Positions 11,948-18,424 of a stretch of 58,229 nt of DNA are shown one piece after another. Position 1 is the stretch's first letter. Every line of letters starts with the position of its first letter. The DNA is from Rhodocyclaceae bacterium (lineage in GTDB: Bacteria > Pseudomonadota > Gammaproteobacteria > Burkholderiales > Rhodocyclaceae). Made by a program: the position numbers and the translations under genes. The notes beneath the pieces were generated by a model. It had not been told where the DNA came from and did not search any database. It saw nothing but the letters and a program-made list of their open reading frames with translations. The DNA is taken from NCBI GenBank assembly GCA_028869135.1, contig JAGWTC010000017.1, positions 1 to 58,229 of the forward strand, given 5' to 3'.

Positions 11948-12742
11948 TTACCAGAGCTGCCACCAGGGTACATTCCGACCGTAGTCTTTGCCCTTGCTGT
12001 AGTAGTCGCTGTTGGGGAAGTTCTTGCGCATCACACGCTCCGCGTCATCGCGCAGATCGGTCATGCCGAGCGCGTCATAGGACTTGACCATGATGGCGAG
12101 TGCCGCTTCGTTGGCCGGCGCGTCGGGATAGTTCTTGATTGCGCTCTGGGCGCGGTTCGCGGCGGCAACGTAGGCGCCGCGGCGCATGTAGTAGTTGGCC
12201 ACATGGACCTGATGCGAGGCCAGTGCATTGACCAGATAGTTCATGCGGTCACGTGCATCCGGCGCGTACTTGCTGTCGGGGAAGCGTGTCACCAGATCCC
12301 GGAACGCATCGAAGGATTCGCGCGCCGCCTTGGGGTCGCGCTCGGTCAGGTCCTGGTTGCTGACGTAGCCGAGAATGCCGAGGTCTTCGTTGAAGTTCGC
12401 CAGACCTTTGAGGTAGTAGGCGTAGTCGACGTTCGGATGATTGGGTTGCAGGCGGATAAAACGGTCGCAAGCGGCAATTGCCGAAGCGGCCTCACCCTGC
12501 CGGTAATAGGCATAGGCAGTTTCAAGCTGTGCCTGCTGGGCGTAGCGGCCGTAAGGGTAGCGGGCTTCAAGCCTCTCGAAATACTTGATCGCCTTGTCGT
12601 AGGCGCCGTCGCTCATGGAGGACTTGGCTTCGCTGTAGATCTTGCTAGGCGACCAGCCCGCCGTTTCATCCGCCTGATCCGGCAGAAGGCCGCAGCCGGC
12701 AAGTAACAGGGCGGAGAGCAGAGAAACCGCTAAACTACGCAT
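11948..12742 (-). CDS. bamD: Outer-membrane assembly lipoprotein BamD
   Basis: BamD is the essential lipoprotein of the BAM complex that inserts beta-barrels into the outer membrane. The 264-residue product starts with a lipoprotein signal peptide ending LLLAGC, with Cys17 as the lipidated residue. Five TPR-like repeats follow, starting near KSSMSDGAYDKAIKYFERLEARYP. I start at 12742 (MRSLAV); an upstream frame adding 14 residues would bury the signal peptide. It is divergent from rluD with about 50 bp between starts. This bamD/rluD/pgeF arrangement is widespread. Confidence 0.95.
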   Translation of the reverse strand: MRSLAVSLLSALLLAGCGLLPDQADETAGWSPSKIYSEAKSSMSDGAYDKAIKYFERLEARYPYGRYAQQAQLETAYAYYRQGEAASAIAACDRFIRLQPNHPNVDYAYYLKGLANFNEDLGILGYVSNQDLTERDPKAARESFDAFRDLVTRFPDSKYAPDARDRMNYLVNALASHQVHVANYYMRRGAYVAAANRAQSAIKNYPDAPANEAALAIMVKSYDALGMTDLRDDAERVMRKNFPNSDYYSKGKDYGRNVPWWQLW

Positions 12743-12791
12743 AATGAAAAAAGCCCCAAGAATGGACGCCGGTCCGGCGTCCACAGAAGAA

Positions 12792-13769
12792 ATGAATGCC
12801 GACGATTATAGCCCAGGCGGCGAAGTTGCCGATCTGGAGTCGGAGTCCGATGATGTCAGCACGACCCCGGTACCCGAGGCGTGCGCCGGCATGCGTCTCG
12901 ATGCCGCGCTGGCTCGCATGTTTCCCGAACACTCGCGCAGCCGCCTGCAGGCGTGGCTCAAGGACGGGCATATCCGTCTCGATGGCGAACCGCGCGACGC
13001 CAAGCACAAGGTCTGGGGCGGCGAACAGGTCAGCATGGAAGTGCTGACCGCGCCGCAGGACATGGCGGCGCAGGCGGAGGATATCCCTCTGAACATCGTC
13101 TTTGAAGACGACACGCTCATCGTCATCGACAAACCGGTCGGCCTGGTTGTGCATCCGGGCAGCGGCAACTGGTCGGGCACCTTGATGAACGGTCTGCTGC
13201 ATCACGCGCCGCAACTGGCCGAGGTGCCACGCGCCGGCATCGTGCACAGGCTCGACAAGGACACCAGTGGCCTCCTGGTCGTCGCCAAGACCCTGACCGC
13301 CCAGACGGCGCTGGTGCGCCAGTTGCAGGCGCGCACGGTGCGCCGCCACTATCTGGCGTTGGCCGTGGGTCAAGTGCTGCAGGACGGTCTGGTCGATGCG
13401 CCGATCGGGCGCCATACGCGGGATCGGACACGCATGGCCGTGGTCGGCGGCGGCCGCGAGGCGCGTACGCACTATGTGATTCGCGAACGCTTCACGCGCT
13501 GTACGCTGCTCGAATGCCGCCTTGAAACCGGCCGCACCCACCAGATTCGCGTGCACATGGCGAATATCGCCCACCCTCTGGTCGGCGATCAGGTCTATGG
13601 GCGCAAGGTCAGCGGCGATCCGCGTCTGGACAGCTTCCCGCGTCAGGCGCTGCATGCCTGGCGTCTGGCGCTCGAGCATCCCGGAAGCGGCGAGGAAATG
13701 GCCTGGGAGACGCCCTTGCCGCAGGACTTTGAGGATCTGCTGCGGTCGCTGCGCAGCGGCGGCGTCTGA
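12792..13769 (+). CDS. rluD: 23S rRNA pseudouridine synthase RluD
   Basis: RluD makes pseudouridines 1911/1915/1917 in helix 69 of 23S rRNA. The protein has an N-terminal S4-like domain (about 28-90) and the RluA-family catalytic domain with HRLDKDTSG, Asp155 being the nucleophile, and RTHQIRVHM. I choose ATG 12792 (MNADDYS), with an AGAAGA ribosome site. An in-frame ATG at 12744 would reach almost to the bamD start and leave no room for promoters. pgeF follows 2 nt after the stop, so the two are co-transcribed. Confidence 0.93.
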   Translation: MNADDYSPGGEVADLESESDDVSTTPVPEACAGMRLDAALARMFPEHSRSRLQAWLKDGHIRLDGEPRDAKHKVWGGEQVSMEVLTAPQDMAAQAEDIPLNIVFEDDTLIVIDKPVGLVVHPGSGNWSGTLMNGLLHHAPQLAEVPRAGIVHRLDKDTSGLLVVAKTLTAQTALVRQLQARTVRRHYLALAVGQVLQDGLVDAPIGRHTRDRTRMAVVGGGREARTHYVIRERFTRCTLLECRLETGRTHQIRVHMANIAHPLVGDQVYGRKVSGDPRLDSFPRQALHAWRLALEHPGSGEEMAWETPLPQDFEDLLRSLRSGGV

Positions 13770-13771
13770 AG

Positions 13772-14575
13772 ATGGATGATTCGTTGCCGCCAGGCCATCA
13801 TTCGACAGAAACGCCTGCCCGGAAGGCAGCAGACCGGGCAAATGAAGCCCATGCGGACTTGTTTCTCTCGCCGGACTGGCCCGCGCCGCCCAATGTGCAT
13901 GCGCTGGTGACGACGCGTGCCGGCGGCGCCAGCACCGGGCCGTGGCAGGGCCTCAATCTGGCGACGCATGTCGGCGACGATCCGGCCCACGTTGCGCTCA
14001 ATCGCGCCTGGTTGCGCGCGCAACTGCCCGCCGAACCGGCATGGCTGGAGCAAGTGCACGGCACCGATTGCGTTGTGGCGGAAAGTGCCGGCGCGACAGG
14101 TATCGCGGATGCCAGCGTCAGTTTCGAAGCGCTGCAGGTCTGTGCGGTGCTGACCGCCGATTGTCTGCCGGTGCTCTTTTGTAGCGATGACGGCAAGGTT
14201 GTGGCGGCCGCGCATGCCGGTTGGCGCGGGCTGCTGGCCGGCGTGCTTGAAAACACGCTGGCGGCGATGCATGTCGCTCCGCTGGAAATCATGGCCTGGC
14301 TTGGGCCCGCCATCGGCCCGCAGCGTTTCGAGGTCGGCGCCGAGGTCAGGGATTTGTTCGTGGCGCAGGATGCAGGCGCCGCCGACGCATTCGTGGCGCA
14401 CGGCGACAAATGGCTGGCCGACATCTATGCGCTGGCGCGCATGCGCTTGCGGAAGGCCGGCCTGACTGCCATATACGGCGGCGGCCTGTGTACCGTCAGC
14501 GACGCCGAGCGCTTCTATTCCTATCGCCGCGACGGCGCCACCGGGCGCATGGCCAGCCTGATCTGGCGAGCGTAG
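13772..14575 (+). CDS. pgeF: Peptidoglycan editing factor PgeF (laccase-domain, YfiH family)
   Basis: YfiH/PgeF proteins are cytoplasmic and remove wrongly incorporated residues from UDP-MurNAc peptide precursors; the fold was first called multicopper polyphenol oxidase. The 267-residue protein shows the family motifs TTRAGGAS, the metal-ligand region ADCLPVLF, HAGWRG (His) and the C-terminal FYSYRRDGATGRMASLIW. The first 30 or so residues are variable, so the true start could be slightly later. It is immediately downstream of rluD. Confidence 0.92.
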   Translation: MDDSLPPGHHSTETPARKAADRANEAHADLFLSPDWPAPPNVHALVTTRAGGASTGPWQGLNLATHVGDDPAHVALNRAWLRAQLPAEPAWLEQVHGTDCVVAESAGATGIADASVSFEALQVCAVLTADCLPVLFCSDDGKVVAAAHAGWRGLLAGVLENTLAAMHVAPLEIMAWLGPAIGPQRFEVGAEVRDLFVAQDAGAADAFVAHGDKWLADIYALARMRLRKAGLTAIYGGGLCTVSDAERFYSYRRDGATGRMASLIWRA

Positions 14576-14576
14576 G

Positions 14577-14613
14577 GCGCCGCTTCGCTAGCTTGAGCGA
14601 AGTGCGCTTTTCA
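14577..14613 (+). terminator. Terminator after pgeF
   Basis: An approximately 9-bp stem built around GCTTCGCT/AGCGAAGT, extended by GCG/CGC, is followed by four T just after the pgeF stop. It separates the rluD-pgeF unit from the arsenic operon. Confidence 0.65.
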
Positions 14614-14634
14614 TGCAGCGCTTGTTTTTGCTCA

Positions 14635-14658
14635 ATATTTCAAGTATCGTTGAAATAT
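14635..14658. promoter_or_regulatory. Probable ArsR operator (inverted repeat)
   Basis: A perfect 9-bp inverted repeat, ATATTTCAA at 14635-14643 and TTGAAATAT at 14650-14658, has a 6-nt spacer. It stands out as an AT-rich island in GC-rich DNA. The right arm includes the first two bases of the annotated arsR ATG (14657). A TTGTTT hexamer at 14622 and TATCGT at 14645 could be the promoter, so bound ArsR would cover the -10 region and the translation start. Confidence 0.75.
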
Positions 14659-15004
14659 GGAAATGTTCGAGATTGCCAAGGCGCTGGGCGCTATTGCCCA
14701 CGAGTCGCGACTTGCGATTTTTCGCCTGCTGGTCCAGGCCGGTCCCGCCGGTCTGGCGGCCGGGAAAATCGCCGAGCTGACAACGCTGGCCCCGTCTTCG
14801 CTGTCCTTTCACCTGAAGGAGCTGGCACTGGCCGATATGGTCAGCTCCAGACAGGAAGGGCGTTTCGTCATCTATTCGGCCAGATACGAAACGATGAATA
14901 GTGTCCTCGCCTACCTCACCGAAAACTGTTGCGGCGGCAACCCGTGCACGCCGGTAACTGACTGCTGTCCGCCGACCAAGAGAAAGGCAACGGTAAAAGC
15001 ATGA
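14657..15004 (+). CDS. arsR: ArsR-family arsenite-responsive repressor
   Basis: ArsR is a small winged-helix repressor that leaves its operator when arsenite binds. The 115-residue protein has the ArsR HTH (about 38-60, LAPSSLSFHLKELALADMV) and a Cys-rich tail: Cys91, Cys92 and Cys97 plus a later CC. This resembles the C-terminal As(III) site of Acidithiobacillus-type ArsR rather than the E. coli type. ATG 14657 lies inside the operator and has no clear ribosome site; ATG 14663 (MFEIAKAL) is an equally good start. Its stop overlaps the next gene (ATGA). Confidence 0.92.
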   Translation: MEMFEIAKALGAIAHESRLAIFRLLVQAGPAGLAAGKIAELTTLAPSSLSFHLKELALADMVSSRQEGRFVIYSARYETMNSVLAYLTENCCGGNPCTPVTDCCPPTKRKATVKA

Positions 15005-15504
15005 AGCGCATGCACGTTCATCTCCGGGTTTCCGACCTGGCTCGCAACATCCGCTTCTATTCGGCGATGTTCAATGCCGAGCCGACGGTCGTGAAAGACG
15101 ACTACGCCAAGTGGATGCTTGAGGATCCTCGCCTCAATTTCGCAATCTCGACCCGCACGGAAGAAACCGGCCTGGACCATTTCGGATTTCAGGTCGATAG
15201 CGATGCCGAGCTCGTCGAAATGGAGCAGCGCCTGGCCAAGGCCGAACTGCCCATGGAGACAGAAGAAGGGGTCGCCTGTTGCTACGCAAAGTCAAACAAG
15301 CACTGGACGGTCGATCCTCAAGGCATCGCTTGGGAGAGCTATCACACGCTCTACGACATCCCGACCTTTAACAACACAGGAGAAAGCACGGCCGCGGAGC
15401 CGTCGGCCTGTTGCGCGCCCAGGCCTGTTCCCGTCTCGATCAAGCCCAAGGCTGCCGCGGCTTGTTGCAGCCCGCAGCCGCCAGGCAAATCGGATTGCTG
15501 TTAG
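15001..15504 (+). CDS. ArsI/CadI-type glyoxalase-fold protein with Cys-pair tail
   Basis: ArsI enzymes are Fe(II) dioxygenases of the vicinal oxygen chelate superfamily that break C-As bonds of trivalent organoarsenicals; CadI-type relatives are also found in ars operons. Visible residues are His5, His60 and Glu112 as likely metal ligands and the Cys93-Cys94 pair as the arsenical site. After residue 120 the domain ends and a Pro/Ala-rich tail carries three further Cys pairs (137-138, 155-156, 166-167). The tail looks like added thiol capacity; whether the enzyme is active on organoarsenicals is inferred. Confidence 0.82.
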   Translation: MKRMHVHLRVSDLARNIRFYSAMFNAEPTVVKDDYAKWMLEDPRLNFAISTRTEETGLDHFGFQVDSDAELVEMEQRLAKAELPMETEEGVACCYAKSNKHWTVDPQGIAWESYHTLYDIPTFNNTGESTAAEPSACCAPRPVPVSIKPKAAAACCSPQPPGKSDCC

Positions 15505-15534
15505 CAATTAATCCAAACCCGCAGAGAGTTTCAG

Positions 15535-16038
15535 ATGTCCGAAAAAAAATACAACGTTCTATTTCTTTGTACCGGCAACTCGGCTCGCAGCATCATGGCC
15601 GAGGCCGTGCTCGGCACCATGGGCAAGGGGCGATTCAACGTATTCAGTGCGGGCAGCATGCCCAATGGGCAGGTGAACCCCTTCGCTATCGAGAAGGTTC
15701 AGGCACTCGGCTATCCGCTGGAGAAGCTGCCCAGCAAGAGCTGGGACGAATACGCCGAACCGGGCGCACCGCAGATGGATTTCATCATCACCGTCTGCGA
15801 CAACGCAGCCGGTGAAGTCTGCCCGGTATGGCCGGGTCAGCCGGTCTCGGCGCACTGGGGCTTTGTCGATCCGGCGACTGCTCAAGGCGGCGACGAAGAA
15901 AAACGCAAGGTGTTCGACAAGGTGTTCCGCCAGATCATGACGCGCGCCCATATCTTCGCCAGCCTGCCGCTGGCCACGCTCGACAAGGCCGCGATTCAGC
16001 GCGAGATGCAGGCCATCGGCGCAAGGGCCCCTGAATAA
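15535..16038 (+). CDS. arsC: Arsenate reductase, low-molecular-weight phosphatase type
   Basis: This cytoplasmic enzyme reduces arsenate to arsenite. The product has the phosphatase P-loop (LCTGNSARS, Cys12 nucleophile, Arg18) and two further Cys in TVCDNAAGEVC (Cys88 and Cys96) that can form the relay disulfide reduced by thioredoxin or glutathione/mycothiol-type partners. This is the ArsC family related to S. aureus pI258, not the glutaredoxin-fold E. coli R773 type. Its TAA overlaps the ATG of acr3. Confidence 0.93.
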   Translation: MSEKKYNVLFLCTGNSARSIMAEAVLGTMGKGRFNVFSAGSMPNGQVNPFAIEKVQALGYPLEKLPSKSWDEYAEPGAPQMDFIITVCDNAAGEVCPVWPGQPVSAHWGFVDPATAQGGDEEKRKVFDKVFRQIMTRAHIFASLPLATLDKAAIQREMQAIGARAPE

Positions 16039-17078
16039 TGGAACAGGCAGCTCCGCGTATCGGCTTCTTCGAACGCTATCTCTCCGTCTGGGTTGGCCTC
16101 TGCATCATTGCCGGCATCGGCCTCGGGCAGGGGCTTCCCAGCCTGATCAAGGCCATCGGTCGCATGGAGGTGGCTCAGGTCAACTTGCCGGTCGGCATCT
16201 TGATATGGGTGATGATCATTCCCATGCTGCTGAAAATCGACTTCGGCGCGTTGCATCAGGTCAAGCAGCACTGGAAAGGCATTGCCGTCACGCTCTTCAT
16301 CAACTGGGCGGTGAAGCCTTTCTCGATGGCCTTTCTCGGGTGGCTGTTCATTCGGCATGTCTTCGCCGACCAGTTGCCGACCGAGCAGCTTGACGGCTAT
16401 ATCGCAGGGCTGATTCTCCTGGCGGCGGCGCCGTGTACCGCCATGGTTTTTGTCTGGAGCCAGCTCACCAAGGGCGATCCGTATTTCACGCTGTCGCAAG
16501 TGGCCTTGAACGACGGCATCATGGTTGTGGCCTTTGCGCCCATCGTGGCCCTGTTGCTAGGCCTGTCCAGCATCACGGTGCCATGGGATACCTTGCTGGT
16601 ATCCGTCGTTCTCTACATCGTGATTCCCGTCATCCTGTCCCGGATCTGGCGCAAGCACTGGCTGAAGAATGGCGAAGCCGCGTTCAGCGCCCGTGTCCAA
16701 AAGGTCGGCCCCTTCTCGATTGCGGCGCTGTTGCTGACGCTGGTGCTGCTGTTTGCCTTCCAGGGCGAGGCGATTCTGGCCCAGCCGATGGTGATTGCGC
16801 TGCTGGCCGTGCCTATCCTGATTCAGGTCTTTTTCAACTCCGGCCTCGCCTATTTGCTCAATCGCAGGCTAGGGGTTGCACACTGCGTTGCCGGGCCTTC
16901 GTGCCTCATCGGCGCCTCCAACTTCTTTGAGCTCGCCGTCGCGACCGCGATCAGCCTGTTCGGTTTTCATTCGGGCGCCGCACTGGCGACCGTGGTGGGC
17001 GTATTGATCGAAGTGCCGGTCATGTTGTTGGTCGTCAAAATTGTCAACGAATCCAGGGCCTGGTACGAGGCTGCCTAG
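16038..17078 (+). CDS. Arsenite efflux transporter Acr3
   Basis: Acr3 exports arsenite, driven by the proton motive force. The 346-residue protein has about ten membrane segments. The conserved Cys lies in AAAPCTAMVFVWSQLTKGDP, the hallmark of the fourth segment, and the FFNSGLAY and GASNFFELAVATAISLFG signatures follow. It starts in a TAATG overlap with arsC, so all four ars genes are probably one transcript. The sequence is a typical Acr3, not ArsB. Confidence 0.94.
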   Translation: MEQAAPRIGFFERYLSVWVGLCIIAGIGLGQGLPSLIKAIGRMEVAQVNLPVGILIWVMIIPMLLKIDFGALHQVKQHWKGIAVTLFINWAVKPFSMAFLGWLFIRHVFADQLPTEQLDGYIAGLILLAAAPCTAMVFVWSQLTKGDPYFTLSQVALNDGIMVVAFAPIVALLLGLSSITVPWDTLLVSVVLYIVIPVILSRIWRKHWLKNGEAAFSARVQKVGPFSIAALLLTLVLLFAFQGEAILAQPMVIALLAVPILIQVFFNSGLAYLLNRRLGVAHCVAGPSCLIGASNFFELAVATAISLFGFHSGAALATVVGVLIEVPVMLLVVKIVNESRAWYEAA

Positions 17079-17083
17079 CATCG

Positions 17084-17116
17084 GCCAACGCGGAGCGCCC
17101 GGCGCCACACGTTGGC
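17084..17116 (+). terminator. Possible ars operon terminator
   Basis: GCCAACG (17084-17090) can pair with CGTTGGC (17110-17116) around a GC-rich 19-nt loop a few bases after the acr3 stop. No T tract follows, so it may be a rho-independent terminator of low quality or only a 3' stabilising hairpin. Confidence 0.35.
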
Positions 17117-17238
17117 GATCCTGTTCGGCCGGCCCGGTGGCGGGGTGGCGCGACCCGGACATGGGCAATTTTTGACGCAGGTCGCCGGCTTCATTTGGCC
17201 GAATTTAAGCTGGCCCGAAAAAATTCTTGAGAAATTGC

Positions 17239-17270
17239 TTGCAAAGTTGTTGAGAATGATTATCATTCGT
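17239..17270 (+). promoter_or_regulatory. Fur-type box over a sigma70 promoter
   Basis: A 15-bp perfect palindrome around a central T, GAATGAT-T-ATCATTC (17254-17268), matches 14 of 19 positions of the Fur consensus. It overlaps a promoter-like pair, TTGCAA at 17239 and TATCAT at 17261 (16-bp spacer), so a bound Fur-family repressor would block the -10. The next gene downstream is the S4 paralog at 17447, leaving a leader of about 180 nt. Zur or another Fur-family protein is possible instead of Fur. Confidence 0.75.
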
Positions 17271-17271
17271 T

Positions 17272-17293
17272 TAACGCAATTCCAGTTGCGTTA
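17272..17293 (+). other. Leader stem-loop 1 (S4 paralog mRNA)
   Basis: TAACGCAA (17272-17279) and TTGCGTTA (17286-17293) form a perfect 8-bp stem with a 6-nt loop, directly after the Fur box and close to the expected transcript start. It may also read as an extra DNA operator. Confidence 0.5.
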
Positions 17294-17322
17294 GGGGTAG
17301 TTCTCGCAGCAATGCGAACTTC

Positions 17323-17363
17323 AACCCGGCGCCTGTCCTCACCGGGCGCCGGGTTTCTTTCTA
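17323..17363 (+). terminator. Terminator-like hairpin in the S4-paralog leader
   Basis: A perfect 11-bp GC-rich stem, AACCCGGCGCC (17323-17333) with GGCGCCGGGTT (17345-17355), is followed by TTCTTTCT. It lies about 85 nt before the S4-paralog start codon and downstream of the Fur box. It could be an attenuator in the leader, or the terminator of an RNA starting at the Fur-box promoter. Confidence 0.6.
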
Positions 17364-17446
17364 CCCGGATCTTTCTTCGATTCATATGGCGACTGGGGAG
17401 CAGGAGTTGCGCCCGGTCGCCTGAGCAGAACAAACAGGAATTCACG

Positions 17447-18055
17447 ATGTCCCGCTACACCGGTCCCCGTCTCAAAGTCGTCCGTGCCCTCGGCACCGCC
17501 CTGCCGGGGCTGACCGGCAAGACCACCGAGCGTCAATACCCGCCCGGCCAGCACGGCCAGCGTCAGCGCAAGAAGTCCGACTACGGCATCAAGCTGATGG
17601 AAAAGCAGAAGCTGCGCTTCAATTACGGCGTGACCGAGGCCCAGATTCGTCGCCTCATGACCGAGGCCAAGGCCAGCCGCGAACAGGCCGGCAAGAAGCT
17701 GCTCGAGTTTCTCGAGCGTCGCATCGACAATGCGGTGTTTCGCGCCGGTTTTGCGCCGACCGTGGTTGCCGCGCGCCAACTGGTGCGCCACAAGCATGTG
17801 CTGCTCAACGGTCGCGCCGTGAATATTCCCTCGATCCGCGTCAAGGCCGGCGATACGCTGCAATTGACGGCGCGGGGCCTGAAGATTCCGTGCGTTGTCG
17901 AAACCCTGGCGACGCCGGTGCTGGAGGCCACCGAATGGGTGAAACGCGATGCGGCGAGCAATATCGCCACCGTGATCCGTAATCCGGATGCAAACGAAGT
18001 GCCGTTCCCGATCGAGATCCAGCACGTCGTCGAGTACTACGCCGTTCGCCTTTAA
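17447..18055 (+). CDS. Ribosomal protein S4 paralog (non-operon copy)
   Basis: The 202-residue protein has the S4 N-terminal domain and the S4 RNA-binding domain (about 95-160, RIDNAVFRAGFAPTVVAARQ and HKHVLLNGRAVNIP). S4 binds 16S rRNA and starts 30S assembly. The N-terminus (MSRYTGPRLKVVRALG, PPGQHGQRQRKKSDYG) looks more like cyanobacterial or plastid S4 than the usual proteobacterial MARY-type RpsD. The neighbours are not the S13-S11-S4-rpoA operon; it follows a Fur box and precedes a metal transporter gene. It has a single Cys, so no zinc knuckle. An AGGAA site precedes ATG 17447. It is probably a conditional replacement S4. Confidence 0.88.
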   Translation: MSRYTGPRLKVVRALGTALPGLTGKTTERQYPPGQHGQRQRKKSDYGIKLMEKQKLRFNYGVTEAQIRRLMTEAKASREQAGKKLLEFLERRIDNAVFRAGFAPTVVAARQLVRHKHVLLNGRAVNIPSIRVKAGDTLQLTARGLKIPCVVETLATPVLEATEWVKRDAASNIATVIRNPDANEVPFPIEIQHVVEYYAVRL

Positions 18056-18075
18056 TCCTTGTCGGAGCCTGCGCG

Positions 18076-18324
18076 ATGCAAAATCTGCCCGAATATCCCG
18101 ATCAGCCCGAACTGGCGCTGGTCGCGGCCCTGACCCTGATCAGCCGCTATTCCTGCTGCCGGTCGCCGGCCCTGGCCGATGCGGCGGTCACGCAGCTGCA
18201 GGCGGTGGCGAACGATATGCGCTTCTCGGGCGAGTTGCGCGAGTGCGCCGAACAATTGGCCGGTTTCTGGCAACGGCGCTCGGCTGCGTCAGGCCCCGTC
18301 GCCAGCGGGCAAGTCCTGCACTGA
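18076..18324 (+). CDS. Hypothetical protein, 82 residues
   Basis: The gene starts 20 nt after the S4 paralog with a CGGAG-like site, so it is probably co-transcribed. The product is mostly helical (LALVAALTLISRY, AAVTQLQAVANDMRF, LRECAEQLAGFWQRR) with a CC pair at about 27-28 and one more Cys near 57. There is no signal peptide or membrane segment. I do not recognise the family. Position between a Fur-controlled S4 paralog and a ZIP transporter suggests a role in metal starvation. Confidence 0.6.
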   Translation: MQNLPEYPDQPELALVAALTLISRYSCCRSPALADAAVTQLQAVANDMRFSGELRECAEQLAGFWQRRSAASGPVASGQVLH

Positions 18325-18377
18325 ACCAGTTTTCTCCGCGGCCTGTTTCCGCTCCCTCGCGGATTCAGGGATAATCG

Positions 18378-18410
18378 GGCCCCTTCGAGCTTTCGTCGGG
18401 GCCTTTTTTT
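18378..18410 (+). terminator. Intrinsic terminator just before the ZIP gene
   Basis: GGCCCC (18378-18383) pairs with GGGGCC (18398-18403) and is followed by seven T (18404-18410). It ends only 14 nt before the ZIP start codon, leaving no room for a separate promoter after it. It either ends the S4-paralog transcript or acts as an attenuator for the transporter. GATAAT at 18370 could be a -10 of a short-leader promoter. Confidence 0.75.
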
Positions 18411-18424
18411 GCGCCCCTTTTGCC

